From positions 9,592,501 to 9,656,500 of the forward strand of contig NC_080564.1 in the NCBI RefSeq assembly GCF_030253575.1: a stretch of DNA of 64,000 nt. The letters are read 5' to 3'. Below the pieces are notes generated by a model. It was not told the DNA's origin and ran no database searches. It saw nothing but the letters and a program-made list of their open reading frames with translations. This DNA is from Rhododendron vialii. Its lineage: Eukaryota; Streptophyta; Magnoliopsida; Ericales; Ericaceae. The position numbers and the translations under genes are program-made. This document shows positions 1-12,633 of this stretch, piece after piece. Numbering within the stretch: position 1 is the stretch's first letter; each line of letters opens with the position of its first letter.

Positions 1-123
1 AATGTAAACTAGCCATGAGACTGCATCAACGAAAATCCTTCTGAAACTGTGGGAATACGGAGTATATCTCTAGCAACACGACTATCCACGCGAGAAATTT
101 GAGCTCTTCATATTGGCTTATTC

Positions 124-3100
124 TCATGGAGACGAGCTTTCCTCATCCGAACTGCTATAGCGTCTCACATTGTGTCTGTTTAGGACAGGCAATGATGCAT
201 TTGCAGGTATCCGAAAGGACCTACTGGCCCCGACTACTGTATGATCCTGCAGCCTCCCTACTTCCTTGCACACATTATCCAATATGGAGAGAAAGTCTCT
301 CACAATCATAAAGATCCTAAGAGGATGGGCCTCTTCTTTAGCAGTATTGCCATGGAAATACTCAGTGACCTCTTTCACTAAGGATAAGGTCTTTTTTTCC
401 TCTGCCTTTATCCTTGTAATTCCCTCATCAGCCTCTTTAAGAAACGTTTTCATCGATTGGAAGAATTTCCCTTGCATATTTGGCTTCTCATATTGCAAAA
501 CCACTCTTACTTTTTCAAGCCCATTTTCAAGCTTCGACAAGTAGCTGCTCAAAACCGCTGAATCCATCCCTGCTGCTTTTTTGACATTTCCCAGTTCCCT
601 GCTTAAACCAGAAACAACTTGCAATCCTTGCTTCTTAAAATCGTCCTCCTTCGTTTTGGAATTGATTTTATTTGGGAGGTCTTCAGTTGTAGGATCAGAA
701 CCTCCACCTTCTGATCTGATAATCTCCTGGACCACAAAGTGGAGTAAAGTCGTTTTCCCATCTGTCCCCTTAATATCTGCTAGTTTTAAAAGTGTTTCGA
801 GCTTGAAGGCTTTAGCATCACCACGGTTGGTGCCAACATTCATTCTGTTTCCTGTCCTGAGAACTGCTTCCAGGAGTTTTAGGAATAGCCTACTGCTCTT
901 CAATTCCGCACATGCTTCCTGTCAAGTGTCATATATCATGAGCTACATATAAGGGAAAATTCCTACAGCACAATAAAATATCACGTTTACAAGTTTGTCT
1001 TTATTAGAGATTGCAGAATAACATAAACAACCAGTTTCTGGGAAAACATAGAGTGAAAGAAACAAGGCACTTTGATCGCAGAAACCTTATTAGTTTTCTG
1101 ATTTCAGCAAAAGAATTTCGATGCAAAAGTACCTCTAGTGTTTGAAAGGTCTTCCTCAAGTACTTGATTTCTGTATCAAAGTTTGCTCTGTATAGCATGG
1201 CTTCAACTCTTTTAAAGGCAAATGGTATGTCAAGTATTGTCTTTAGAAATTTCTCTGCAGACCCTAATTTTGTGATGTCACCTTTGTATTCTCTCAGTTT
1301 TATCTCTTCTTCTTTGGTTGGAGCCATCTTCACCAATGTTTCCAAAAGCTCAGCTCCCAAGCCTTCTGGAGTGCCTGTTGCAAGCATATACAGCATTTGA
1401 GGATCATAATTCAAATTTCATGAGCAGATATTTTCTTCTACTGCTGCTTTTACATTCTTATTTGGGCTGGTTAAATATCTATGTATTGGCAGCAGTCATA
1501 ATTTGTATACTGTGTCTGGAAGTGCTGATGACATTGGTAGCTGTTTTTTGAAGAGTGCGACTGCACTATGCCGGTTTATTAGCACAATTTATTTCTGGAT
1601 TAGTTTCTTACAGTTTATAGAAGAGCATCGTTGTTGCTGTCTGCTTCTATGCAGAATGCTTTACTCCATTTGTAAAACGAAGAAGTATCACATAGATAGC
1701 AACTAAGATGAAAACATACAAAACATCCTCTATGCTATGTGTACTATGGGTCTGTAGGATTAATGACATTAGCAAGAATAATTCGAATTGAGGGATTGAA
1801 TGCGTGTAACGTATAAGTTTAGCGAATACCTGAAAATAGCAGAAGGGAAATAATTGAAACAACAGTAAACGAGGAAATACAAGTAATTGAGGGATAGGTC
1901 TACTCACAAAGTCACATTCATTGTTACTAGTTCCAGCTGGATACAAAAGTGCACATTGTGCCAGTGTGAAACTAATCTGACTTGGATTTGAGAATCCCTT
2001 TGAAAAAATATATGTAGCTAGAACATTGTCCAACTTCTTTTTTTTTTTTTTTCAGTAACTGTACTTTTCATTGAACGCCCAAACAAAGAATACAAAACTC
2101 ATCCACAAAGGAAATCCTACACTACTAGGTCAGGCAAGACCAAAAGCAGAACCAAAAAGGACTTTAAAACACCAGCAATTACAAATGAGGGGATCTCTAA
2201 TTAAACAACTGATTCTTAACAGTTTTCCAATTACATGTTTCCAGAATGTACTTCTATTATGCTTGAAAGCATCTAGTTTAGGATCATAATGGTCATTTCT
2301 GTTTTGCATCTGAAAGAAGTAGGATCTAAGTTTGGAACAACATTGTGGATAATTTTTTAAGGGTATTTTGCCTATTTAAGTTCCAAATTTTTTTCCAGGT
2401 TTTGGCACCCAGGACCATGCATACTTCATAGATGAACATCACCAGAAGCTAGGGTGCCTTTATGCACTGCCAAGGAGCCTATCTGGTTAAGCCGCTATTC
2501 TGAGGGAAGCAAATGTATTGTTGCATCAAATGCTGATTGTCGAGGTCATGCCTCGGTTCCAAGTTTAAGACCCATGGATTCAGCAGATACCATGTAGCAC
2601 TTCACCAGGTACATGATAGTGAATATAGGGCAAAAAATTAACTTGGAAAGGCTGAAGGGAATATAAACACCAAATAGTTTTTAGGCACACGAGGAGAAGA
2701 GAAGGACAACTGTTAGGGCTATAGACTAAAGAGAACAATAAGAGTGTCCAAGGTGCAATGATATGGTCCAACACTAATTCGACACAATGAAGTGAGGAAC
2801 TTTGGACTTCTTCTCCTTCATGAAATGGCTGGTTCATGGGGAACTCATTGATCGATCCAATACCTCATGATGTGAACATGTATTTGACATGGAATCTGCT
2901 TTTAGTGAGAGAATGAAGCATTACAACAGTATGTAGCTGGGAGAAGAATGTAATTCCTAAATTGATATTCTAACATGAGATGATGAGAAGATAAGGCGCA
3001 AAATAACCTGTATGTTATAGTGTGATGACTCATTAACGAAGAGAGTGAATCACTGAATGAAAGTCGGTCTCTTATACTCTCTTTTAAGGATGATAAGCTA

Positions 3101-5426
3101 TATATTTCTAAAGGCCCTGGGGTCCCTCAATGTTTTGAAAATGAAGACTTCTGGTTAACAGGGGCACCACACAACTGAAATTTTGTTGTCGTCGTTCAAT
3201 TTGTCTTGTCTATTTAAGTCCAAGTTCTTCTATTTTCACGAGAACTGGACATGCAGAAACGCGGATCAAGGCTAATTTAATATTCTGAAACGCTTCAATT
3301 CCAATGTATGCAAGGCAAAACCCCTTGACGATTCATTAGGATGCTATGCTGAGATATTCTGGGGTCGAACTGATAGTCTACCATTGACATCTCTCGTAGT
3401 AATCTAAACACACTAACCTGCAAATACTACCCGTGCCAAAACAAAAGAAGCTATGCTACAAGTTAGGAACTAAAGACTCTTAACCTTGTGTTTCCCTCTA
3501 CCCAAATCCCTTGCATCAAGAAGAAAGGAACTTGTTCTACTTTGCTTATTGCTCTCTCTCCTTTTGTTTCTAATGGTGATCAATCCTCCTACAAAACAGG
3601 ACTCTGCATTACAACTCAGGCATGGGAAAGTAACAACGTACCGTCTAGAAGTGCTTCAGACACCTCATCTCTCGTCACATTCAGTGCTCGCAATAGAATA
3701 GCAATGTTCTGCGACTTCTTTGGGTCTAACACTCTGTTTTCATGCTCAACAGGAGGGAATACTGATCTTCTAGTCAACTCTTTCGGAGCTGAATTCACCG
3801 AATTACATCCAAAAAGACTCTCCATCATGTCCTCATTCAATCTACAAACATTCCAACAATTGTCTCTAAGAAAACAGGCAGCAGTGGTACACCACAGTTA
3901 GAACTTGTTATAAAGATGTAACACTAGTGGACTTACTGAAAGGAGCTCGACTTCAGCTGGTCCCACACCGTTGCTCGGCCGGAGGTGGCCCGGACTTTGT
4001 CCCAATGCAGAGGCTTCAACTTGGGTCTCGATCCCTCAGCATCAGCATCATCACCATCACCTCTCTCCAAAGAACCGGCACCTTCACTCTTACCAACTTC
4101 TTCAACAGGTCTTGTTTTCTCAACGCCATAATTCTCTTTCGAGTTTTGAATCCTCGATAATGACTTTCTCAATTCTTGCAGATGTACCAAGGGTACACCT
4201 GTTTCCGACCCTCCTACTTTCCGCTGCGTAGAGAGTGGAATCCGAGGCGGCGGTGGCGGTGGAGGCGGAGGCGGTGGTGGGATTTTAGAAGTTTGCCCAG
4301 ATTGGGTTGTGATCGCCTGGAGACGTGCCATGTTAGGTGGCGGTGGCGGCGGAGCGAATTTCGGTCTTTTGGGAGAAAATGAAGTTGGTGTACCGTACGT
4401 GATTTGGGTCAATGGCTGAGCAGGCCGCGCTGGTGGCAGCGGTGGCGGAGGGGTAGGCTGCGGCGAGGACGATTGAAAAAGCCTCGACTTGGGTGAAGTT
4501 CTCTTAGAGTGAGGAACAACACAATTAGTATTAGTGTTGTTGCTCTTATAGCTCCACCGTGAACCGGACGTGAAAGACCCTTCGTCGTTGCTCACGACGG
4601 AGACGGAGGAGCCATGCGGCGTGTAAAACACCGTCTCCTCCTGACTCTCCTCATCCGATGATGATGACGACATCGGAGGAGGAGAGTGCAACGTCGGGAG
4701 AAGAGGAGGCTGTTTTGGCAACGGCGGAAGTGGCTGGAGGTCAGGACTCGGCCTATACCAATCCGATGATCTCTTCACTGACCTCAACTTCCTGTACGGC
4801 GACGACACGTTTTCTCCGTCTTTCTCCTCACTCAACGCCGTCCGGTTCGACGGCTCAACCGTCCCGATGTAGAGAAAAGTCGACGGCGGCGGGGTTGATG
4901 AATCTTCAACCCTCTGCGAATTGTCTCCCACAAGCTTTCGCGATTCATCGTGGGTTTTCGCTTTGTGCTTGTATACGAAGAATGCCAATGCCGACACCAT
5001 CCCAAGCGTGACGATCCCAACTGATATCGCAATGGCAACTTTCTTGGTGGGCTTTGTGGGTTGTGCGGCAATTGAGCTTGCCGAGGCATTGGCGGCGGGC
5101 GGTGGCGGCGACGGCGGCTGTTGGGTTGGAGCCGGGTCTGACCCGTTGGGTAACTCGGGGAAGAATGGCTCGTCGGGGTTGGGGAATTCGGGCGCGGCCG
5201 GTGGGGGGGGTGGTGGTGGTGGATCGGCGGCCGTAGGTGGTGCGGTGCTGTCTGGAAAGAGAGGTTGGTGGAGAATTCTTCTGGGATTGTTTTGTTGTTG
5301 ACCAGTGAAATCTTGAAGTGTTGTGGGGGTTGGAGAGGCTGTGGTGGGGTGTGGTGGGACTACTGTGAAGGACACGAGCAATGAAAGGAGAATGAAAAAG
5401 TGGTTCATATGATGAAGAGCTCTCAT
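124..5426 (-). CDS. Class I formin-like protein (FH1/FH2-like), 4 exons, complete
   Basis: Actin-nucleating formin anchored in the plasma membrane. I join complement exons 3937-5426, 3642-3841, 1133-1374 and 124-918. All junctions are GT-AG and the phases agree, giving 908 residues. Residues 1-30 look like a signal peptide ([12 protein letters not shown]). An extracellular Pro-rich stretch follows (about 65-115). A membrane helix lies near 130-151 ([20 protein letters not shown]) and is followed by basic KHKAK. A cytosolic FH1 region has runs of up to 12 prolines near 400. A full FH2 domain spans about 467-865 ([10 protein letters not shown], then [13 protein letters not shown]). The C-terminus [10 protein letters not shown] is typical of plant class I formins. 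The ATG at 5426 is the first in frame; the frame stays open upstream but has only a TTG at 5585. Function is known for the family: the FH2 domain nucleates and caps actin filaments and links the wall to the cytoskeleton. Which paralog this is cannot be settled by eye. Confidence 0.93.
1375..3641 (-). other. Formin intron 2, long, with a possible retroposon tail
   Basis: This 2.27-kb intron separates two FH2-coding exons and carries no coding sequence that I recognise. Near 2038 there is a run of 15 T followed by sequence that on the minus strand reads toward an A-tail, as at the 3' end of a LINE inserted in the minus orientation. I could not find a clear target duplication, so the insertion remains tentative. 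Short open frames inside (for example 2580-2837) look like chance. Confidence 0.5.
2038..2330 (-). mobile_element. Possible LINE 3' tail inside formin intron 2
   Basis: T15 at 2038-2052 would be the poly(A) tail of a minus-strand insertion. The sequence to its right has no host-gene features. The right edge is a guess and no reverse-transcriptase peptide is visible. A simple T-tract is the alternative. Confidence 0.25.
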
Positions 5427-5671
5427 GGTTTTTCTGTCTGGGTTTTTGATCTTGTGTTTCTTTCTTTCACCCAATTCATCTCTGGGTTTTTGTTGGTCTG
5501 CAGAGTTCTCCAATTCTCCTCTCCTGCGAGAGACATAGAGAGAGAGAGAGTCTAGTGAGATAAAGGAAGCTTCTTTCTGCTGCAAGATCTGGATGCTCTG
5601 GTGGATGACATCAGCAGGAGCCGCATTTCCTTTTTCTTTTGTTTTAAGGGAAAATGATATTGTGGGAGCTT

Positions 5672-5679
5672 CTTTTATA
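5672..5679 (-). promoter_or_regulatory. Probable TATA box of the formin gene
   Basis: Minus strand reads TATAAAAG about 245 bp before the formin ATG. The implied leader of about 200 nt contains a short AG repeat (5537-5550), common in plant leaders. Inferred from motif and position only. Confidence 0.45.
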
Positions 5680-6183
5680 AGTTCTTTAATTCGTTCTTCT
5701 TTGGATAATTATACTCCTCTATCTCAATTAATTTATCCAATTTCGATGTACAATTTTTCCAAATATTATTTATATTTACAATTGACTATTATTTTTTTAC
5801 TCCCTTTGAACCGCCAAGATGGTCCAAAGATGTGCAATTTTGCAGATAGAAAAATAAACTATTTTTGTGCTTAACATGTTAAGTTTTTTACACCAAATTA
5901 AAGATCCACTTTTATGTCAAGAGATAATTTAAAAAATTATGCTCGGCAATGTTTTATTTTTAATTTAAAAACTACACCTCTTTACGTAGTTTCTTTGCAA
6001 GACGGGAGGAATATGAGTTTAAAGATTGTTTTGTATATAACTAATTGAGACTTGTCAAATAAGGTCCTTATTGCATATAAAAACTATTATCAATTGAAAA
6101 ATATCACAATTTTTTAAGATGTCCGAAATAGTTAAGTGTCCAAAACACATGTTTAAATATTTAAATAACGGGGCGGTCCAAGA

Positions 6184-6527
6184 GACACCAAAAAAATACC
6201 TAAAAAAATACCTCATAGTTTTGGATCAAATTTTTATGATCCGAGCCGCTCAATGTGATCAGAATGTGATTTTAAAGGTACCGCCAAGAAATCAGCAAAA
6301 AAAATGACTCGGAATGGCTTGATCTGAGCAGCTTTTAGCTCAGATTTGATGAACGGTTCAATTAAAAACTATACAAAACAAGCACTTTCCGGTCATATTC
6401 TTTTCTAATTTCTCGCGAACACCCTTAAAATCACATTCTGCACACATTGAACGGTTCGGATCATAAAATTTTGATCAGAAATTATGAGATTGATATTTGT
6501 GATTTTTTTTAAGTGTTTTTTTATATT
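6184..6527. mobile_element. Inverted-repeat MITE, about 340 bp
   Basis: The left arm contains gatccgagccgctcaatgtg followed by cagaatgtgattttaa. The right arm contains the reverse complement of both with mismatches (ttaaaatcacattctg, then cacattgaacggttcggatc). The spacer is about 130 bp. Ends and target duplication are not sharp. It is non-coding and probably a decayed Mutator-type MITE. Confidence 0.5.
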
Positions 6528-6883
6528 TTTTGGCTATTGCTTGAACTCATCCCCACGTGTTCTCTCTCTCTCTCCCCAACCCCCCCTATTCTCTCTCACA
6601 CGCACACACACATTTGTACAGAATATTGATTGATACCCAAATACGGTAACCGTTTATTTTCGATCCTTAACGTTTTTTTTATGAAAAGAAGAAATCCAGC
6701 CACATAACCCCTGGTAACCTTGTCTTTTTTTCCTTTAGCACAGTATTGATCTAGGAAAGGCTAACTTGGCAGTGAGCATCTACTTTTCACCGGTGCTTTT
6801 AAGGAGAAGTGCACAATCATGACAAGGCAAGTGGCAAGCATTGCAAGACCACGTTCATGTCCTTTTTCGTCCAATTATTTTGA

Positions 6884-7110
6884 TAAGTTTTTGGGTGCAA
6901 ATAGGGTTTAAAAATGTACGAGCACGCATCCGAACCGTCCAAATGTACTTTGAGTAGTCAGAATTTTAGAGAGATAGAGAAATAGGAGAGAGAGTCGGCT
7001 AAGACGGAGAGAGAGTGTTCGGATCTTAACCATCCAATACACGTTTGAACGACTCTAATACGGACCGGATATCGCCACGTGGTACCCAATTTGAACCCAA
7101 AAAACTTCTC
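6884..7110. mobile_element. MITE of the CACGTGGTACC family, copy 1
   Basis: The ends match as inverted repeats (aagtttttgggt against acccaaaaaactt). The body contains CACGTGGTACC and the phrase 'gcatccgaaccgtccaaatg', shared with the copies at 9.4 and 56.3 kb. The target duplication is not exact, so the borders are approximate. Confidence 0.5.
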
Positions 7111-7839
7111 AATTATCTTACGCAAGTACTCTTACACAAGTAAATAGCTAGAAAGACTTCCGTTGCAACCAATGGTTTCGGTTGCGGATAAAAAAAAAAC
7201 CAATGGTTTCGGTTGTGGCCTGCGGGGGACCATTACCAATATCATATTCAGTGCCGTCACCCAATTCTTGTATTTATTCTTAATCAGCGCGGAATAATTG
7301 TCCTTTTTGGTAGAAGCAGCACAATTTTGATTATTTTTTTTTCCCAATGGCTCAACATCTATAATATGAGAAGCTAAGCTTGTCAAAATGGTATTTTTAT
7401 TTGCTTTCTTAGTGGAGGCGTGAGTTTGAGCCCCACGGGAGAAGCGATTGGTATCTAAGGCTATAGATAGCCTCTGAACTCTTTGTGAACTAACATTTTA
7501 ACTATTAACTGCTCCAGATCATATGATGTATAAAGATGAATAAAAAAAATCTATAATATAATGGATGTATGATATGATATGATAAGATTAAACATATATA
7601 GTCATTTTTGTTGAGTGCATGAAAGCTTGTTTGAATTACGCTTCACTAACTATCAAGGATTTGAAGTTTCCAATCTTGTCGGAGGAGTGTAGGAGTAGCG
7701 CTCAAGACACGGGTTCGAGGACAGTGTCCTGAAACTGAGATAGAAGTGTAACTGATGATGATGAAACCCTAGGTTAGAAATATTTATCATAACATGGCGG
7801 CCGAGATAACTCTTGTACTCTCTTAATTCAATTCATAGT

Positions 7840-8265
7840 AAAAACTAATGACATGATCGTCACACACACGCACACGATTTACGAGTATAAAATAATAAAG
7901 AATCAACACAGAGATATACGTGATTCCCCAATACCAGGTACGTCCATGGGAGCGAGAGCGGCTGCTGTTCTTTTATTATCACAGTATGAAATAGGGTTTA
8001 TAACATAGAGTATTTATACCGACTCTATTATAATCCTAATCTGGTATTTGGTCTGTATCCCAAAAATACCCCTGTACGAACTGTACAGTACCGCGGGGGC
8101 GTAACCCCCCACACCCCCCAATTACGGAACGCCTAGGCCTTCGGCCTATTCTACTTTCACTGGATCATTGGCGATGGGCTAGATGCCATCGCTCCGCTAC
8201 GCTCCACTCGTTGCGCTTCGCTCCACTCGTTTTGCTCCACTCCGACATCTGGTCTTCTTTCTAAA
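7840..8265 (-). mobile_element. Probable copia-type LTR remnant
   Basis: On the minus strand there is a GC-rich tract (ggttacgccccc), then TATAAATA, then cacgtatatctctgtgttga leading to ttctttattattttatactc. This order resembles the U3-R-U5 layout of plant copia LTRs. No internal gag or pol sequence adjoins it, so it is either a solo LTR or a fragment. The TG...CA termini and target duplication were not located, and the borders are approximate. Confidence 0.5.
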
Positions 8266-8370
8266 ACTCTTTAGTATCTCTTCATACTTTAACGTATGAG
8301 CCATAATTTTAACAATTAATGTGAATTGTGAATGTACAGGCATAGTTTTCAAAAAGTGCTGAAAGTACTA

Positions 8371-8609
8371 GGCCCCGTTCCAGAAACCTTCTTAAAAAAT
8401 AAGTAGCTTATTTCACATTTTCAAACTAAAAAATAAAGTAAATAAAAAATAATTTTTCAATTTTTTTTGCATCGTATAAAAGATCTCATCGAGATCTTCC
8501 AAACAAGATCCATATTGCATATTTTTAGATTTCAATAAACCCATAATTTTTGAGCTTGAAATTGCCTTCTTAAAAAATAAGAACTTATTTTCGGTTCTGG
8601 AACGGAGCC
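8371..8609. mobile_element. hAT-like MITE, GGCCCCGTTCC family
   Basis: The terminal inverted repeats are ggccccgttccagaa and ttctggaacggagcc. The interior is AT-rich with a shared block aaaaaataatttttcaattt that recurs at 11.2 kb. No exact target duplication was found. Related one-ended remnants lie at about 11118-11325 and 18000-18217. Confidence 0.55.
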
Positions 8610-9431
8610 AAATGAGTTTTTTTTCTTTTGTATTGTGTGAAGGAAAAAAAAAATTATTTAGTACTTTTAGCTCATTTGTAAAATTATGGCTCAATTACAC
8701 AGTTACAAAATCATGCAAAATCTCCGTGTCTTGCGTTCTTTTTTGTTTTATATTCATCAAGCGTGGTGCTTTTTATTGGTTTGATCAATTTCTCAACCGT
8801 CAGCACCCTCATCATCAGACAATCCTCTGCACGACGCCAAATTCTTCAAAAAATGAAGAAGGGTCGGGCTGAATTGGGAAGAGAGGAAGATAATACTTAC
8901 AGCCACAGGGATTAATGGAAAATGGAGAAAAACAGCTCCATACCTATTTAAGAAGGCAACGTCTGCAGGGTACCAGTTTCGTCCAATAGAAAAACGTCCA
9001 AACAAAATTAATTAAAGTTGATAGCAAACCGTTAACCACTTTGGTCGAAAGACTATTTCAGGCATAACTAGACGGTGCTTGACAAAACAAAAGTGTTTCG
9101 ATTAAGTCGTTGTAGTTGTTCGATCAACTTAAACTTTTTCGTGTTTCTATATGAAAAGTCTTACAGTATGAACGACTCGGGTCATGAAAAGGTGGTGGCC
9201 CCGTAGTAGAAAAATTGCTAATGGATACAGCAGATAAGCTCCTGTCGTTGAATGATCACAAGGGGGAGTGTCAAAATGCAAGGGAATAAACAATCTACAG
9301 TAAGTTCATCCATACTACTTGCCTCACCATAGGCGCCAGAGCCATGACTTCAATGGCGGGTGAAGAGATAAATTTTTATTGGAATAAACATGCTCTTTAT
9401 AGTAGTAGATTTTCTATTCCATTATATATGA

Positions 9432-9653
9432 GAAATTTTTCGGCGCAGGGTGGATACATTTCACGTGGTACCCGCTCGGCACATCCGGGCAGTTCAATAC
9501 ACTTTTGGACGGCTCGGATTGAAATCATCTCTCTCCTCTCTCCTCTCAACCCAAAACTCTCTCTCTCCAAATCTTAACTGTCCAAAAATGCAATACACGA
9601 CTCGGATGCGCCAAGCGAGCACTACGTGGTACCCACTCGGCACTAAAAAAATT
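9432..9653. mobile_element. MITE of the CACGTGGTACC family, copy 2
   Basis: Imperfect inverted ends: tcacgtggtacccgctcggc on the left, and ctacgtggtacccactcggc on the right in the same top-strand sense, with the palindromic CGTGGTACC core forming the arms. The interior has CT-rich tracts. It is related to copies at 6.9 and 56.3 kb. Confidence 0.5.
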
Positions 9654-10514
9654 TACATGTAGATTCTATTGGAGTGGAGATGCTCCAATGGGGTTTTTGG
9701 GGGTGGAGATGCTCAAAAGCTCCTAAAACTATAAATAGTGCAATGAGTTTTGGTTTTAGTACACATAACCATTACTTTTAAAGAGGAGTTAATGACAAAA
9801 AAATAGCTATATATAACCCAAAAATACGTACCTAAAGAGGAACTTTCCAATATGCAAATCGCATGAAAGTTTTGCCGGGATACAAAACTAAAAAAAAAAT
9901 TTCAAGGCAACATGAGGTTGATATATGCAATAAGAAGTATTTGAAGGAAATAAATTAAACTTAGGACGATGAAGCGGTCAACATATTTGAGATTATGTAG
10001 TCCTTTCGACTAAAGAATTTAAAAAGAATAAAACTGCAAACAGAAGTTAAAATAAAATCACATAAAAAACATGAAAGACAAATTAGTTTGAATTATTTTC
10101 TTCTTTAGTTTGAGATAAGACACTTCACTCCATTTAAGACAAATATAATAAGCTCTAAATACTCATTTTTCTTGCCTGCATCCACTTGTCGGTGGTTGGT
10201 ACGCATTCTTAATTTCTTTCTTTTTTTTTGGTAATATAAAGTGTCCGAGTTAGCTTGCACGTATTTCGGGTTAATCCCTACAGCCCCTCTCGCAGCCATT
10301 TACAGCCCCTCCCACAAACATTTCATACACTTAAGCGTGTGAAAATAAGGCGACTCTAAGAATTATTAATAAGAAGAATCGAACCTGATATCTTAATTAT
10401 TGGTACTCATTCATATTCTTGTAAATTTAGTAAAGAAAAAAGAAAATGTGGCCATTGTCAAACTTTAACGTTTTCCACTTATGTTTTCTTTCTCTTTGGT
10501 GGGATCTACCGACA

Positions 10515-10546
<32 letters not shown>

Positions 10547-11117
10547 CCTCCTTGTCCTTGACGGGGACAAACGCACGTCCACCAGCAGCATATTTTAACA
10601 GGGGAGAAAGAAGGTTCTTGTTTCTTTGCAATTCATTAGACGCCCCGTGTAATTTGCATTATATGAGCCCTCATTTTGTCCTTCTGGTCCTGATAGCTCT
10701 AAAATGTTGATTTCATAAGATTTAATGAAAAATCAGATCATATTTAACTTTTCAAAAAATGATTGATCAGTACACTGATCAAGCCTGATCAATCATTTTT
10801 TCCCCCCTTCAAACAAGTGTGGCTCTATTGGAGGGCTATCTACATTTCTTTATAGTTGATCTTTAGGAAAAGTTTAGATCAATTCGTCAAATTGGGATCG
10901 TGGAAAACCCACATTTAAGAATTTTATGATCGCAGAGACAAGCTGTATGTATTTTGAAAGAACAACCCTGTTACAAGGGACAGAATATTGTGATTGTGGT
11001 CATTGTCATACTAATCATAACCTTACATGATTTAAGCAACTTGTTTGACTAATTAACAAAAGCTACGGTTCAACAGATTAAAAGAAAGTAACAAAAAAAA
11101 AAAAAAGGAAAAGGAAA

Positions 11118-11325
11118 AGGTGGCGTTCCGCTTTCTTTTTAAACCTTCTTTTTAAAAAACAAGATAATTTTAAGCTCAAATATAATGAAAATGAAAAATA
11201 ATTTTTCAATTTTTTTTGCACCGTTTAAAATATCTCAATGAAATCTATCAAATAAGATCCATATTGGTAGAAAAATTATTTGCATAAACACATGTTTCTA
11301 AGTTTGAAATTACCTTTCTTTTCTG
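11118..11325. mobile_element. One-ended remnant of the GGCCCCGTTCC MITE family
   Basis: It begins with tggcgttccgctttcttttt and contains the same interior as the 8.4-kb copy (ataatttttcaattttttttg, then aagatccatattg). The second terminal repeat is missing or decayed. Confidence 0.4.
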
Positions 11326-11402
11326 AAAGTTGTACAATTATATATATTGCATATATATAACTCACCAAACAAGTCTTGTCAGAAGGTACTACTAAATAAG
11401 TA

Positions 11403-11411
11403 TATTCAAAA
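11403..11411. repeat. 9-bp target site duplication, left copy
   Basis: tattcaaaa here is repeated exactly at 11816-11824, flanking the foldback element. A 9-bp duplication is the signature of Mutator-type transposition. Confidence 0.75.
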
Positions 11412-11815
11412 GGGCTGTGCTACGTGCACAAACTGCTGTGCACAGCAGCTGTGTACAGCAGCCTTTTCCTCCCGCCCCGGGTCGCACAAAGATGATCGGA
11501 GCCGCTCATTTTGTTCAAAATATGTCGTTTAAGGTCTCTGTAAAAAATGAGCTTCGTTCGATATCGTTAGAGGCGTTAACAAAACACCTAAAATCACTTC
11601 AGAATTTAGCCTAAATTCTAAAGTGATTTTGGGAATTCTGAAGTGATTTTGGGTGTTTTGTTAACGCCTCTAACGATATCGAACGAAGCTCATTTTTTAC
11701 AGAGACCTTAAACGACATATTTTGAACAAAATGAGCGGCTCCGATCATCTTTGTGCGACCCGGGGCGGAAGGAAAAGACTGCTGTGCACAACAGTCTGTG
11801 CACGAATCATTTCTG
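11412..11815. mobile_element. 404-bp foldback (Mutator-type) MITE
   Basis: The two arms, each about 180 bp, are close to perfect reverse complements. For example ggtcgcacaaagatgatcgg at about 11480 is mirrored near 11740, and gaggcgttaacaaaacacc is mirrored at about 11660. Fewer than about 20 bases separate the arms. The left arm has a 14-bp extra block near its outer end. Identical 9-bp tattcaaaa sequences flank it. It has no coding capacity; the two mirrored open frames (11417-11614 and 11611-11877) are the same arm read twice. If transcribed, it would fold into one long hairpin, a likely source of small RNAs. Confidence 0.8.
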
Positions 11816-11824
11816 TATTCAAAA
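11816..11824. repeat. 9-bp target site duplication, right copy
   Basis: An exact repeat of tattcaaaa from 11403-11411, marking the right border of the foldback element. Confidence 0.75.
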
Positions 11825-12633
11825 ATACTCTTGTGGCTAATTCCTAAGTTTAGAGTGCGTTTACTCTCGTACCACATGTCAAGTTATTTTCACTAATTAA
11901 TAATTTGTTGATTAATGTGAATAACTTGTGAGTTGTGGCATTTACAGTATTTTACTAAGTTGTTAAAAAATGTTAGTGAAAACATGGCCATCAGAGAAAA
12001 TTTATTGATTGTGTTAATAAATCTATAGTTTTTAAGATATTTTAAGAGAACACTAATGATTTAGCAAAATTATATTTTGGGGCACAAGTTCAGATATAGT
12101 TGTAGGTTCATTTTTGAGCAAGTACACCAATGATAGGTAAAATAACTAGTGAATAATATAACTTTTATACTTTAGATAGTCCCTTTTTCTTGTACCAACG
12201 CAGCAACGTAACTATCCATATCTCTATCATGCATGCCACATTTGAAAAGTCAAGTGAGAGACAGAATAACGTGGGGACAGATGAGTGATAAGATGGGTCC
12301 AGGGATTAAAAGTATTTGTTTACTCTTTGACTTGTGAACAGATGTTCGCCACAAGTACCGAAGGAGGGAAGCGAAATGTATAATAGATACCCAAGTACCT
12401 AATCTACTGCAGAAGATTTTCTACGATTTGCTTAGTTACTTTACCGAAATTCTCATTTTACCTACGCTGATGTTGTTGCTCTTAAATACTACTACTACTA
12501 GAATAAAGGTGAATTTGGTCAGTACAAGCGATCCTCCAGCTTTTTCCAAGTAATTCGATGCTAAACCTTGAACGCATCATTGCTCAAGTGCCTTCTTTTT
12601 ATGTTTATTATTCTTCAGGAGAGAAACTTTTAT

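Noticed and set aside
5427..5585. N-terminal extension of the formin frame by 53 codons
   Set aside because: The upstream codon at 5585 is TTG; no in-frame ATG exists before 5426, and the signal peptide starts at 5426.
7380..7560. SINE-like segment with gagtttgagccccac
   Set aside because: A B-box-like string alone is weak evidence; no A box, tail or duplication was found.
8160..8230. Tandem gctccgctacgctccactcg-like repeats, first considered as a regulatory array
   Set aside because: They lie in the probable copia LTR and look like its U3 repeats.
8793..9005. Minus-strand frame with a good donor-like GTAAGT nearby, considered as an exon fragment
   Set aside because: No domain and no supporting acceptor or neighbouring exon.
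11417..11877. Two mirrored open frames encoding nearly the same peptide on opposite strands
   Set aside because: They are the two arms of the foldback element read from each side; there is no domain and no reason to call them genes.
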